Assembly (NCBI RefSeq): GCF_007954505.1
Contig: NZ_CP042412.1
Coordinates: forward strand, 1,488,001 to 1,552,000
Direction: 5' to 3'
DNA: 64,000 bases
From: Microbacterium sp. CBA3102
Lineage (GTDB): Bacteria > Actinomycetota > Actinomycetes > Actinomycetales > Microbacteriaceae
Part shown: piece by piece, positions 16,541 to 25,653 of the stretch
How the letters are laid out: the number at the start of each line of letters is the position of its first letter
Position numbering within the stretch: the stretch's first letter is position 1
Made by a program: the position numbers and the translations under genes
The notes under the pieces: model-generated
Seen by the model: only the letters and a program-made list of their open reading frames with translations
Told to the model about the DNA's origin: nothing
The model's database searches: none

Positions 16541-17359
16541 TCAGCGCTTCCAGTAGCCGCAGAAGCTGACCGCGTTCTTGTCGACCCCGCGTTCGCCGAC
16601 GAGGTGCTTGCGGACCCCGGAGGCCAGCGCCTGCTCTCCCGCCGCATACGCGTGGAACGGAGCGGCGGGTAGCGCCGTACGGCCGAGCGTCTCGAGAGCC
16701 AGAACCCCGGGAGCCGTGTCGCGCGGACGCACGAGCCAGACGATCTCGATCCCCGGAGGATGCGGGAACGGCAGGGCGTCCTCGTCGGACGGCACTTCGA
16801 CGATCGCGGTGCCGATGGCGTCCTCCGCCAGCGATGCGCTGATCGAGGCGATCGCGGGGAGGGCGGTCTCATCGCCGACGAGGAGGACGCGTTCGGTGCC
16901 GCGCTGCGGGTTGAAGGTGAGCCCCTCGTCGATGATCAGCACGTGCTCGCCCGGCTGGCAGGTCTCGGCCCAGTGCGATGCCGGGCCGGCCGTGCCCTCT
17001 GCCGCAGATCTGTGCAGCACGAAGTCCACATCGATCTCCGCACCGGCGTCCGCCGTGGCCGCGCGGTAGGCGCGCACGCTGTAGTTCCGCATCACGGGAC
17101 GCTCGTCGTCGGGGATGCGCAGGAACTTCAGGTAGCCGAACATCTTGTTCGCCTTCGCGGGCACGCGGTCGAGTCCCGCGTCGCCACCGATCGGCAGGAA
17201 CAGCCGGAACCACTGATCGAACCCCATCGGGCGGAACTTCTCGATCTCACCACCGCCGAGCGTCACCCGGGACCAGTGCGCCGAGAGTCGTTGCGTGCGC
17301 AGCACCGTGAGGTGGAGGAGCTCGGCGCTCTCGGGCTTGACCATCTTGCTGTATGCCAT
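16541..17359 (-). CDS. Siderophore-interacting protein (FAD-dependent ferric-siderophore reductase family)
   Basis: 272 residues. The N-terminal FAD-binding beta-barrel contains RNYSVRAYR (FAD-binding RxYS/T), followed by DFVLHRSAAEGTAGPASHWA. A C-terminal SIP domain has VGDETALPAIASI, typical of the ViuB/FscN group. These flavoproteins reduce ferric siderophores in the cytoplasm to release Fe(II). The gene lies 9 bp downstream of the ECF T-component with its own GAAAGG ribosome site. An iron box sits at the head of the gene run, so iron-responsive co-expression with the ECF transporter is likely. Confidence 0.93.
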   Translation of the reverse strand: MAYSKMVKPESAELLHLTVLRTQRLSAHWSRVTLGGGEIEKFRPMGFDQWFRLFLPIGGDAGLDRVPAKANKMFGYLKFLRIPDDERPVMRNYSVRAYRAATADAGAEIDVDFVLHRSAAEGTAGPASHWAETCQPGEHVLIIDEGLTFNPQRGTERVLLVGDETALPAIASISASLAEDAIGTAIVEVPSDEDALPFPHPPGIEIVWLVRPRDTAPGVLALETLGRTALPAAPFHAYAAGEQALASGVRKHLVGERGVDKNAVSFCGYWKR

Positions 17360-17368
17360 GCGCGCCTT

Positions 17369-18232
17369 TCAGGGCAGCTGCCAGGGGAAGAACACCACGA
17401 AGAGCGCGGCGGAGACCAGCAGCATCGCCGCGGTGAAGACGGTGTCCCGCGCACGGAACGGCACCAGGTGTCGTTCCGTGCGGGTGGGGTGCGCGCCGAA
17501 GGCCCGCGAGTCCATCGCCAGGGCCACGCGTTCGGCGTGGCGGATCGCGCCGGCGAGCAGCGGAACGACGTAACCCCAGCCGCGGGCGACCCGTGCGAAG
17601 GGTCCGCGTCCGCCGTGGTAGCCGCGCACCCGATGGGCCGCCCGGATGACGGCGAGCTCGTGTCCGAACCGTGGCACGAAACGGAAGGCTGCGAGCGCCG
17701 TATACCCGATCCGGTACGGGACCCTCAGCTGCTGCACGCCGGCACGGACGAGGTCGGGGCCGCTGGTGGTGAGACCGCCGACGAGGGCGAGGGAGACGAT
17801 GGCGCCCAGACGCAGGGCCGTGGCGAAGCCGAGCAGCAGGGCACCGCTGTAGAGCGTCCAGTCGCCGATCCGCACGACGGGGGCGGTGTCGGCGACGAGC
17901 GCAGTGTCGACCCAGACCGAGAAGCCGATGCCGATCAGCAGCATCCCGGCGGGGAGGGCGAGCAGCAGGAGGGCCAGGAGGCGTCCGGTCAGCCGCGCAC
18001 CGAGCAGGATCAGGGCATATGCGAGCAGGAGGAACGCGGCCGGGGTGGCGAGGTCGCGGACGAACACGAGCAGCAGCATCGCGGGCGCGAACCCGGCCAC
18101 CTTGGCGAGCGGGTTCAGGGCGTAGAGGAACTGCCGCGGGGAGGACGCCGTCATCCGGGCGTAGGGGTCGAAACCCGGACCGGTGGCGGCCGCGGTGCCG
18201 GGGACCACGCGGTCCGTGGCTTCGGCGCTCAC
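17369..18232 (-). CDS. ECF transporter transmembrane T component (EcfT/YkoC-like)
   Basis: 287 residues with about 6 hydrophobic segments. AAFRFVPRFGHEL and AMDSRAFG are the conserved coupling-helix motifs (Ala-Arg-Gly/Ser type) that contact the ATPases. The start GTG overlaps the ATPase stop (GTGA), so the two are translationally coupled. It forms the scaffold between the S component and the fused ATPase of this locus. Confidence 0.9.
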   Translation of the reverse strand: MSAEATDRVVPGTAAATGPGFDPYARMTASSPRQFLYALNPLAKVAGFAPAMLLLVFVRDLATPAAFLLLAYALILLGARLTGRLLALLLLALPAGMLLIGIGFSVWVDTALVADTAPVVRIGDWTLYSGALLLGFATALRLGAIVSLALVGGLTTSGPDLVRAGVQQLRVPYRIGYTALAAFRFVPRFGHELAVIRAAHRVRGYHGGRGPFARVARGWGYVVPLLAGAIRHAERVALAMDSRAFGAHPTRTERHLVPFRARDTVFTAAMLLVSAALFVVFFPWQLP

Positions 18233-19923
18233 CGGTTCACCCCGAGCCCGGCAGACGAAAGGACACGCTGCAGAGCGGGCAGGCGGAGCCCCGCATCGGC
18301 GAGCAGCCGCTCATCCCGGAACAGTGTCGACGTCGGGCCGCTCGCTCGCACGCGCCCGCCCGCGAGCACCACGACGTGGGAGGCGTGTTCCGCCACGAGC
18401 TGCAGATCGTGCGTGACGATCACGATGGTGGTGCCCTCGGTGGGCAGCTCCTGCAGCAGATCGAGGAGCTCGGCCGCCCTGGCGCGGTCCTGACCGAAGG
18501 TGGGCTCGTCCAGAGCGAGGACCCGCGGCCGGGTGATCAGTGCGGTGCCCACCGACAGGCGCCGCTTCTCGCCGCCGGAGAGCAGGAACGGATGCACCTC
18601 CGCCTTGTGCGCGAGCCCGAAGCGCGTGAGCATGTCGTCGACGCGCACGGTGATCTCGGCGTCCGGAACCTGGCGCAGTCGCAGGCCGTGAGCCAGCTCG
18701 TCGAACACCGTGTGCGCGATGAACTGGTGCTCCGGGTTCTGGAACACGAATCCGACGCGTGCGGCGAGGTCACGTGGTGAGGCGACGCCCGGGTCGATGC
18801 CGTCGACCGTGACCTGGCCTCGAGGCGGCGGCACGACGCCGGCGAGCGCCTGGATCAGCGTGGTCTTGCCCGCTCCGTTCGCCCCGACGATCGCCGTGAG
18901 GCTCCCCGCCTTCAGAACGAGATCGATCCCGTGCAGGATCTCGGTGCGCCGTTTCTTGACGGAGAGCCCGCGCGCGCGGATGATCTCCTGGCCGGTGTGT
19001 GCGCGTGCATCGCGGTCCTCTTCACGCGGTGCGGGGATGGCCGCCGCCGTCGCGGGGGAGTGCGGTGCCTCCTGGGCGAGCGCGTCAGCGAGCTCGTGCG
19101 GTGTGAGGGGGAGCGGATCGAGTCTCCGGCCCTCGTCCCGCAGCCGGAGTGCGGCGAGCGTGGCTCCCGGAAGCCACACGCCCATCGACACGAGTTCGTC
19201 GGCGTGCTCGCGGATGATCTCCGCCGCGGGGCCGTCGAAGACGACCGTCCCTTCGCGGTCGAGCACGAGCGTGCGGGTGACGAAGTCCATCGCCGCATCG
19301 AGGTTGTGCTCGACGAGGAGGATCGCCCGGTCACCGGCGGCGACGACATCCGCCAGCGCCGTGTATACGTCGTCGATGCCCTGCGGGTCGAGGTTGGCGG
19401 TCGGTTCGTCGAGCACGATCAGCGGGGAGCCCATCGCGAGGGCGCAGGCGATCGCGAGTCGCTGCCTCCCTCCACCCGAGAGGTGATCGGGGTTCTCGTC
19501 GCGGCGATCCCAGAGCCCGACGCGCCGCAGAGCGGCTTCGACCCGGTCGCGGACGACGTCGACGTCGAGGAGCAGGTTCTCGGGTCCGAACGCGACCTCG
19601 TCGTAGACCGTGCCCGTGACGATCTGCGTGTCCGGATCCTGGAACACCATCGCCACCTGCGTGCTGAGTGTCGCGGTCTCTGCGCTCGCCGAGTCGATGC
19701 CACCGGCCTCGACCGTGCCGACCATGCTCGCGGGCAGCGCATGAGGGATCAGACCGTTGAGCGCGAGGGTCAGTGTCGACTTGCCGGATCCGGACGGTCC
19801 GAGCAGCAGGACCACTTCGCCGGGGTGGATGTCGAACGTGACGTCACGGGGAGAGGGGTGCGCGGCATCGGCGTGGGTGAGGGAGAGGTCACGCACGCGG
19901 AGCAGAGGCGCGGATGGGCGCAC
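18229..19923 (-). CDS. Fused double ATP-binding protein of an ECF transporter (EcfA1-EcfA2/YkoD-like)
   Basis: 564 residues with two ABC ATPase domains in one chain. Domain 1 (about residues 5-245) has GPSGSGKST, LSGGGRQRLAIA and LIVLDEPTANLD. Domain 2 (about 315-550) has GANGAGKTT, FQNPEHQF, LSGGEKRRLSVG and LALDEPTFGQD. The FQDPDTQ/FQNPEHQ Q-loops are typical of ECF ATPases. The fused architecture is that of YkoD in the YkoEDC hydroxymethylpyrimidine importer. The start is GTG with a weak ribosome site. A DtxR-type iron box lies 38-56 bp upstream. Confidence 0.92.
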   Translation of the reverse strand: MRPSAPLLRVRDLSLTHADAAHPSPRDVTFDIHPGEVVLLLGPSGSGKSTLTLALNGLIPHALPASMVGTVEAGGIDSASAETATLSTQVAMVFQDPDTQIVTGTVYDEVAFGPENLLLDVDVVRDRVEAALRRVGLWDRRDENPDHLSGGGRQRLAIACALAMGSPLIVLDEPTANLDPQGIDDVYTALADVVAAGDRAILLVEHNLDAAMDFVTRTLVLDREGTVVFDGPAAEIIREHADELVSMGVWLPGATLAALRLRDEGRRLDPLPLTPHELADALAQEAPHSPATAAAIPAPREEDRDARAHTGQEIIRARGLSVKKRRTEILHGIDLVLKAGSLTAIVGANGAGKTTLIQALAGVVPPPRGQVTVDGIDPGVASPRDLAARVGFVFQNPEHQFIAHTVFDELAHGLRLRQVPDAEITVRVDDMLTRFGLAHKAEVHPFLLSGGEKRRLSVGTALITRPRVLALDEPTFGQDRARAAELLDLLQELPTEGTTIVIVTHDLQLVAEHASHVVVLAGGRVRASGPTSTLFRDERLLADAGLRLPALQRVLSSAGLGVNR

Positions 19924-19960
19924 GGCGGGGTCCCGGGTCGTCGGATCGTGGACTTCTAAC

Positions 19961-19979
19961 TTAGCTGAGCCTTACCTGA
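19961..19979 (-). promoter_or_regulatory. DtxR/IdeR-type iron box upstream of the ECF ATPase
   Basis: TTAGCTGAGCCTTACCTGA matches the 19-bp DtxR/IdeR operator consensus TWAGGTWAGSCTWACCTWA at 16 of 19 positions. The dyad is imperfect. It lies in the 101-bp gap between the S-component gene and the ATPase gene. Iron-loaded DtxR-family repressors bind such sites, so the ATPase/T/SIP genes should be expressed under iron limitation. Confidence 0.75.
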
Positions 19980-20024
19980 TCCGCCATCGAGCGGGGGCGA
20001 CACAGTGCGCCGGATCGAGCCCCG

Positions 20025-20570
20025 TCAGCGTCGGGCGACTCCGGCCCGGCGCAGCGCCGAACCGATGGCGAGCCCGATCGCGGTCCAGGCGACCGGGCCG
20101 AGCACCGAGATCGCGAGGTACAGGATCTGCGCCCACAGCGGCATGACCGAGAGATGGGCGGCGAAGAACACGACGACCGCCACGAAGATCCCGATGATCG
20201 CGGCCGAGAGGAAGAAGCGCCACGGACCCCAGGAGCGGTAGCGCGTGAGCGCAGCCACTCCTTCCTGGATCAGGCCGAACAGCAGGGCCGTGCCGATGAA
20301 CCGCAGGGCCCAGGCCGGGTTGAAGGCGCTCGCGATCAGCGCTGCGAACACATGCGTGATCAGGGCGACGAGGGGAAGGCGCAGCACCTCCTGGGCGATG
20401 ATCCCCGGGAGCACGTGCGAGCCGAGCACGAGGCCGTAGAGGAACAGCAGAGGGCTCGCCAGCAGGACCGGCGTCACCCATCCGGCGATGCCCGCGAGGA
20501 TGCCCGTCGCGACGCCGATCGCTGCGCAGACGAGCAGGACGCGAGTCGTCAGGACGGAGGTGCGGGCCAC
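20025..20570 (-). CDS. ECF transporter substrate-binding S component (YkoE-like)
   Basis: 181 residues with about 5-6 hydrophobic segments. The stretch LLFGLIQEGVAALTRYRSWG matches the conserved LLQGxGAELxFxxxRYRxW pattern of YkoE proteins, S components of the YkoEDC system that imports a thiamine precursor. It is the first gene of the run S, fused ATPase, T, siderophore-interacting protein. The iron box and the SIP neighbour argue that the substrate here could be an iron chelate or heme rather than hydroxymethylpyrimidine; both remain open. I see no thiamine riboswitch upstream. Confidence 0.82.
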   Translation of the reverse strand: MARTSVLTTRVLLVCAAIGVATGILAGIAGWVTPVLLASPLLFLYGLVLGSHVLPGIIAQEVLRLPLVALITHVFAALIASAFNPAWALRFIGTALLFGLIQEGVAALTRYRSWGPWRFFLSAAIIGIFVAVVVFFAAHLSVMPLWAQILYLAISVLGPVAWTAIGLAIGSALRRAGVARR

Positions 20571-20737
20571 GTCTCCAGCTTACTGTCGACCTATCGGGAG
20601 CCCTGCCGTGCAAAATCCTGGCGTATCGGCGAAGCCGGATTCGACCATCGACCAGTTCTGTCTCCGCAGGTGAGGAGCGGGGCTATGTTGGCCGCGGTGC
20701 AGCAACGCGGCTGCATCGTGATCATCGGGAGCACCAC

Positions 20738-23700
20738 ATGGGTCGAACACCCCTCCGGATGGCAGCAGCCACCACCCTGGCGACGCTGTTCATCGCATCC
20801 ACGGCAACCACCGGTTTCGCGGCGACCGAGGAGGTGACGCACCCCGTTCCGGTCGCCGGCACCCCAGGGCACTACATCGTGGTCATGAAAGCAGACCCCC
20901 TCGCCACCTACGAGGGCGACGTCAAGGGCCTGAAGGCGACGAAACCCGCCGAGGGTGAGCAGCTCGAGACCCAGTCGCAGGACTCGCAGCGGTACGTCAA
21001 GCACCTCGAATCCGAGCAGACCGACCTCGTCAGCGACATCGGCGTCACCCCGGACACGACCTACCAGGTCGTGCTCAACGGTTTCAGCGCCGACCTCAGC
21101 GGCGAACAGGTCGATGCGCTCCGTGCGTCGAAGGACGTGCTGGGCGTGTACCCCGATGAGATCCGTCACCCGGATGCGCAGACGTCGACCGACTTCCTCG
21201 GGCTCGGCGACGACCGCAAGGGCCGTGGCGGCGTGTGGCAGCAGACCGGAGGCGTGGACAAGGCCGGAGAAGGCGTCGTGGTGGGTGTGATCGACACCGG
21301 CATCGCCCCGGAGCACCCCTCGTTCGACGGCAAGAAGCTCAAGAAGCAGAAGAAGCAGCACGACCGGCACAAGGGCAAGCAGCCCTACACCGACGGGAAG
21401 TACGTCTACTTCGACAAGTCCGACGGCGGCCAGTTCCAGTCCGCGATGGTCGAAGCCCAGGACTGGGACAAGCGCGACTACTCCTCCAAGCTGATCGGCG
21501 GTCAGTACTTCTACGCCGGAGCCGAGGCCGCCGGCTTCGACTTCCAGTACGACTACCTCTCGCCGCGTGACGGCGACGGTCACGGATCCCACACCGCGAG
21601 CACCGCGGCGGGCAACTTCAAGGTCAAGGCCTCCATCGAGGATGTCGACTTCGGCACGGTGTCCGGCGTCGCGCCGGGCGCGAAGGTCGCCGCCTACAAG
21701 GCCTGCTACGTCGGTCCCGACCCTGCGGTCACCACGGATGACATCTGCGCCCTCAGCGACCTCGTCGCCGCGATCGACCAGGCCGTCGCCGACGGTGTCG
21801 ACGTGATCAACTACTCGATCGGCGGCGGTGCCGCCAGCACGGTGATGGCTCCCGAGGACCTCGCGTTCTTCAACGCCGCGGCCGCGGGTGTCTTCGTCGC
21901 GACCAGCGCCGGCAACGACGGTCCGGACCCGGTCACCGCCGACCACGCCTCGCCCTGGTACACGACGGTCGCCGCCTCCACCATCCCCACCTGGGAAGGC
22001 ACCGTGCAGTTCGACGGGTTCGAGCAGGCCGGAGCGTCGGTGAGCGTGCCGTTCGGCGAGAGTGTCACCGGCCCGTCCATCGCGGCGGTCGACGCCGGGG
22101 CGGCGGGAGCGGTCGACGCGCAGCTCTGCCTGCCCGGCACCCTCGACCCGGCCAAGGTCGCCGGACACATCGTCGTGTGCGACCGCGGCAGCAACGCGCG
22201 TGCCGAGAAGTCGCAGGTCGTGAAGGACGCCGGCGGTATCGGCATGGTTCTCGTGAACGTGCCCGGTGGAGCGGACTCGCTCGACAACGACTTCCACGCC
22301 GTGCCGACCGTCCACCTCAACGCCGAGTACCGCGAAGCCGTGCTCGCGTATGTGCAGGGTGGCGTCGATCGGCCGATCACGCTGGTCGGTGAGAACACGA
22401 CGGGCGTGACCACCCCCACGCCGCAGATCGCGGGCTTCTCGAGCCGCGGACCGATGCTTGCCGACGGCAGCGATGTGCTGAAGCCGGACGTGGCGGCCCC
22501 CGGTGTCGCGATCCTCGCGGCGACGAACAACGCCCCCGGCGAGAAGCCGACCTTCGGCATCCTCTCCGGCACGTCGATGGCCTCACCGCACGTCGCCGGT
22601 CTCGGAGCGCTCTACCTCGGTGAGTACCCGAAGGCGACGCCGGCGGAGATCCGTTCGGCGATGATGACGACCGCTTACGACACCGTCCTGCCCGACGGAT
22701 CGAAGAACACGAACCCGTTCGAACAGGGCGCGGGACAGGTCGACGCGACGCGGTACCTGAACCCGGGTCTGCTCTACCTCAACGGAGTGAAGGACTGGGC
22801 GGCGTTCCTCGACGGGAAGGGGCTGTCGGACTTCCCCGGCATCGATCCCATCGACGGCAGCGACCTGAACCAGGCATCGATCTCGATCGGCTCACTGGCC
22901 AGCGCGCAGACCGTCACCCGGTCGGTCACATCGACCCAGAAGGGCACGTTCACCGCGAAGGCCTCGGTCCCCGGAGTGCACGTCAAGGTCACCCCGTCGC
23001 AGTTGACCTTCGACAAGCCGGGGCAGACGAAGACCTTCACGGTCACGTTCGACAACACCGACGCTCCGGTGGAGCAGTGGGCCACCGGCACGCTGACCTG
23101 GACGAGCAAGAAGAACACGGTGCGCTCCCCGATCGCGGTGTTCCCGGTGACGGCGGACGCTCCGGCCGAGGTCACGGGTACCGGAGCGGACGGCAGCACG
23201 GCGGTCGAGATCACCCCCGGTCTCGACGGCGACCTGGCGCTCGACCTCTCGGGACTCACCGCCTTCGACCTGCTCAGCGACCCGGACAACCCGGTCGAGG
23301 GGCACTCGGGCGACGAGAACTCCGGTGACGCGAACAAGGACGTGGCGTGGATCGTCGATGTACCGGAGGGGACCACCCTCTCGCGGTTCGACCTCGATTC
23401 CTCGGACGACGACGGCAGCGACCTGGACCTCACCGTGTACCGCGTGGTGAGCCCGGACGACCTGCGGTACTACGAGCGGTGGCAGTCGGCGACCGGTTCG
23501 GCGGACGAGCAGGTCACGCTCCCCGCACCGACCGCCGGGACCTACCTCGTGGTCGCGAACATGTACTCGACGACGGGTCCGATGACGTGGGACATGACCT
23601 ACGCCAACGTGCAGCCCGGCGGAGAGGGCGCGTTCGCCGCGACCCCGAACCCGATCGCCGCCGTCCGCGGCGAGAAGACGAGCTACGAGCTCAGCTGGAC

Positions 23701-23941
23701 GGGCCTCACGGCCGGTACCCGGTACCTGGGTCTGGTCCGCTACGGCGACTCCGAGGTCCGCACCGTGGTGACGGTCACCGTCCCGGCGGGTGAAGCGCCT
23801 GACGCCGAGGTTCCGCCGACCGAAGCGCCCGAGACGGACGCTCCGGAGACGGAGGCTCCGCCGACTGAGGCCCCCGAGACGGACGTGCCGCCGACGGAGG
23901 CGCCCGAGACGGAGGCTCCGCCGACGGCCAAGCCGGAGTAG
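20738..23941 (+). CDS. Secreted subtilisin-like serine protease (S8) with PA and C-terminal Thr/Glu/Pro repeats
   Basis: 1067 residues. A classic signal peptide ends near residue 29 (TTGFAAT). An I9 propeptide-like domain (about 45-150) precedes the S8 domain, whose triad Asp186 (VIDTGI), His282 (GHGSHTAS) and Ser613 (GTSMASPH) is intact. A PA domain is inserted at about residues 420-540. After the catalytic domain come a fibronectin-like domain, a pre-peptidase-like beta domain and a tail of PPTEAPET repeats. There is no LPxTG signal, so it is either released or held non-covalently. Expected role: extracellular proteolysis. GGGAG precedes the ATG, and a strong terminator follows the gene. 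Confidence 0.93.
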   Translation: MGRTPLRMAAATTLATLFIASTATTGFAATEEVTHPVPVAGTPGHYIVVMKADPLATYEGDVKGLKATKPAEGEQLETQSQDSQRYVKHLESEQTDLVSDIGVTPDTTYQVVLNGFSADLSGEQVDALRASKDVLGVYPDEIRHPDAQTSTDFLGLGDDRKGRGGVWQQTGGVDKAGEGVVVGVIDTGIAPEHPSFDGKKLKKQKKQHDRHKGKQPYTDGKYVYFDKSDGGQFQSAMVEAQDWDKRDYSSKLIGGQYFYAGAEAAGFDFQYDYLSPRDGDGHGSHTASTAAGNFKVKASIEDVDFGTVSGVAPGAKVAAYKACYVGPDPAVTTDDICALSDLVAAIDQAVADGVDVINYSIGGGAASTVMAPEDLAFFNAAAAGVFVATSAGNDGPDPVTADHASPWYTTVAASTIPTWEGTVQFDGFEQAGASVSVPFGESVTGPSIAAVDAGAAGAVDAQLCLPGTLDPAKVAGHIVVCDRGSNARAEKSQVVKDAGGIGMVLVNVPGGADSLDNDFHAVPTVHLNAEYREAVLAYVQGGVDRPITLVGENTTGVTTPTPQIAGFSSRGPMLADGSDVLKPDVAAPGVAILAATNNAPGEKPTFGILSGTSMASPHVAGLGALYLGEYPKATPAEIRSAMMTTAYDTVLPDGSKNTNPFEQGAGQVDATRYLNPGLLYLNGVKDWAAFLDGKGLSDFPGIDPIDGSDLNQASISIGSLASAQTVTRSVTSTQKGTFTAKASVPGVHVKVTPSQLTFDKPGQTKTFTVTFDNTDAPVEQWATGTLTWTSKKNTVRSPIAVFPVTADAPAEVTGTGADGSTAVEITPGLDGDLALDLSGLTAFDLLSDPDNPVEGHSGDENSGDANKDVAWIVDVPEGTTLSRFDLDSSDDDGSDLDLTVYRVVSPDDLRYYERWQSATGSADEQVTLPAPTAGTYLVVANMYSTTGPMTWDMTYANVQPGGEGAFAATPNPIAAVRGEKTSYELSWTGLTAGTRYLGLVRYGDSEVRTVVTVTVPAGEAPDAEVPPTEAPETDAPETEAPPTEAPETDVPPTEAPETEAPPTAKPE

Positions 23942-23950
23942 CCCCCACAG

Positions 23951-23988
23951 CACAGCGCCCCGCGGTCTCCCTTCCGCGGGGCGCTGTG
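23951..23988. terminator. Bidirectional terminator after the subtilisin gene
   Basis: Perfect 15-bp arms, CACAGCGCCCCGCGG (23951-23965) and CCGCGGGGCGCTGTG (23974-23988), with an 8-bp loop. They begin 9 bp after the protease stop, between convergent genes. Confidence 0.85.
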
Positions 23989-24013
23989 TGCGTCCGAGCC
24001 TCCGTCCGGAAGA

Positions 24014-25525
24014 TCAGGCGTCGACGAGTTCGGCTCGGAGCACGTGTTTCATGATCTTGCCGGAGGGGGTGCGCGGCAGCGCCTCGCGGACGATCAGCTC
24101 GCGGGGGATCTTGTAGCGGGCGAGGCGGTCGGCGAGGAACTCCCGGACGTCGTCGAGGAGCACGTCGTCCGCCGCCTCCAGGACGGCGACGACCGTCTCT
24201 CCCCATTCCGGATGCGGGCGTCCGATCACGGCGGAGTCGGTGATCGACGGGTGGGCGCGCAGCGCATCCTCGACCTCGGGAGAGTAGACGTTCTCTCCTC
24301 CGGAGATCACCACATCCTTGAGCCGGTCGACGATGTAGAGGTAGCCGTCCTCATCGAGACGTGCGAGGTCGCCGGTGCGGTACCAGTCGCCGACGAACGC
24401 GGCCTCCGTGGCTTCCGGAGCGTCGAGATAGCCGATCATGCGGGTGGCGGAGCGCATCCACAGCTCGCCGACCTCACCTCCCGCGACGTCGGACGCGTCC
24501 GCACCCACGACCCTGATGTCGACGCCCGGCATGCCGCCTGCGCCGATGGAGCCGGCCCGCACCCGCTGCTCCGAGGGGTAGAGGGCGGCGCCCACGGGGC
24601 CCATCTCGCTCATCCCGTAGACCTGGTAGAAGCAGTCGGATCCGTAGGCGGATTCGAGCAGGCTCACGGTCTCGGCTCCCAGCGGCGCACCCCCGTAGGC
24701 CCACAAGCGGACCGACGAGAGATCGAAGTCCGCCAGGCTCGCGCCGACCGTCGGCAACACCTTGAGTGGGGCCAGGTAGGCGATGGGTGCGCCGAAGAAC
24801 GCGGTCACCCCGTGCTTCTGGATGGTCTCGAGAAAGCCGACGGGGTGGTATTCCTTGAGGAGGACCACGGTCCCGCCGAGGTAGATCATCGACAGGAACC
24901 AGTTGTTGAGCGGTGAAGCGTGCCAGATGGGCATGGCGATGAGGAACCGGTCGTCCCGTCGGAGTCCTACGGCCGCCGTGGTGTAGGCCGGGACGTTCGC
25001 GAGTCCTGCGTGGGAGTGCAGACACCCCTTGGGGCTGCTGGTGGTGCCGGAGGTGTAGAGCACCTGGGCGATCGCGTCGGGCTCGACCTCGACTCCGTCC
25101 CACTCCTCACTCGTCGCCACGAGCTGATCGAACTCTCCGGAGGCGTCGTCGGTCGTCGTGAGGATGCGGGCGGACGGGGCGCCCTCCCTTGCCCGGGGCG
25201 CGAGATCCTCGTCCGTGACGATCAACCGGAGTCCTGCGTGCGCGGCGACGTATCCCACCTCGTGCGCCGTGAACTTGTGGTTGATCGGGACGAGCGTGGC
25301 CCCGGCGCGCCAGAGGCCGAACGCCGCGATCGCGAAGGCGGGGGTGTTGTAGGTCATGACCCCGACGCGGTCGCCTGCGGAGACCCCTGCGGCCTGGAAG
25401 ACCGCGGCGGCGCGGCGAGAGGCCGACAGCAGCTGCGAGTAGTCCAGCGTGCCGAGATCGGACACGATCGCCTGCGTGTGCGGAAAGGTCCGGGCGGAGC
25501 GTTCGAGCATCCAGGTCAGATTCAT
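24014..25525 (-). CDS. AMP-binding acyl-CoA synthetase (fatty-acid or aryl acid-CoA ligase)
   Basis: 503 residues from ATG 25525, which follows GAGGAA; an upstream in-frame ATG at 25594 lies inside the operator and was not used. The ATP/AMP signature YTSGTTSSPKG, GAPLG, YGMSEMGPVG, WYRTGDLARLDEDGYLYI, DRLKDVVISGGENVYS and the C-terminal lysine in PSGKIMK are all present, giving a complete ANL-superfamily adenylating enzyme. It activates a carboxylic acid to its CoA thioester; chain length is not readable. It diverges from a TetR gene and an AidB-like dehydrogenase, suggesting a small acid-catabolism regulon. Confidence 0.92.
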   Translation of the reverse strand: MNLTWMLERSARTFPHTQAIVSDLGTLDYSQLLSASRRAAAVFQAAGVSAGDRVGVMTYNTPAFAIAAFGLWRAGATLVPINHKFTAHEVGYVAAHAGLRLIVTDEDLAPRAREGAPSARILTTTDDASGEFDQLVATSEEWDGVEVEPDAIAQVLYTSGTTSSPKGCLHSHAGLANVPAYTTAAVGLRRDDRFLIAMPIWHASPLNNWFLSMIYLGGTVVLLKEYHPVGFLETIQKHGVTAFFGAPIAYLAPLKVLPTVGASLADFDLSSVRLWAYGGAPLGAETVSLLESAYGSDCFYQVYGMSEMGPVGAALYPSEQRVRAGSIGAGGMPGVDIRVVGADASDVAGGEVGELWMRSATRMIGYLDAPEATEAAFVGDWYRTGDLARLDEDGYLYIVDRLKDVVISGGENVYSPEVEDALRAHPSITDSAVIGRPHPEWGETVVAVLEAADDVLLDDVREFLADRLARYKIPRELIVREALPRTPSGKIMKHVLRAELVDA

Positions 25526-25577
25526 GGAGTGGTTCCTCACGTCGTCGTGGTGTGTCCGGCGGCGCCTTGCAGCGCCG

Positions 25578-25619
25578 ACTGAATCGTGATTCAATGCGGC
25601 TATTGAATCATGATTCAGT
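25578..25619. promoter_or_regulatory. Twin palindromic operator in the acyl-CoA synthetase/TetR intergenic region
   Basis: Two 14-bp palindromes, TGAATCGTGATTCA (25580-25593) and TGAATCATGATTCA (25604-25617), have centres 24 bp apart. The flanks are also mirrored, so the whole 42-bp block is an inverted repeat with one mismatch. The site is placed to control both divergent genes. Assignment to the adjacent TetR is inference. Confidence 0.75.
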
Positions 25620-25653
25620 CGACTCGAACAGTCGCATCCGGTGGGGAGACGAT

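Noticed and set aside
20571..20737. Thiamine-type riboswitch searched for near the YkoE-like gene
   Set aside because: Neither this gap nor the 101 bp before the ATPase shows the conserved TPP riboswitch core; only the iron box was found.
24014..25594. Upstream ATG at 25594 as start of the acyl-CoA synthetase
   Set aside because: The extra 23 codons run through the palindromic operator and encode an Arg/His-rich non-homologous stretch. ATG 25525 has a good ribosome site.
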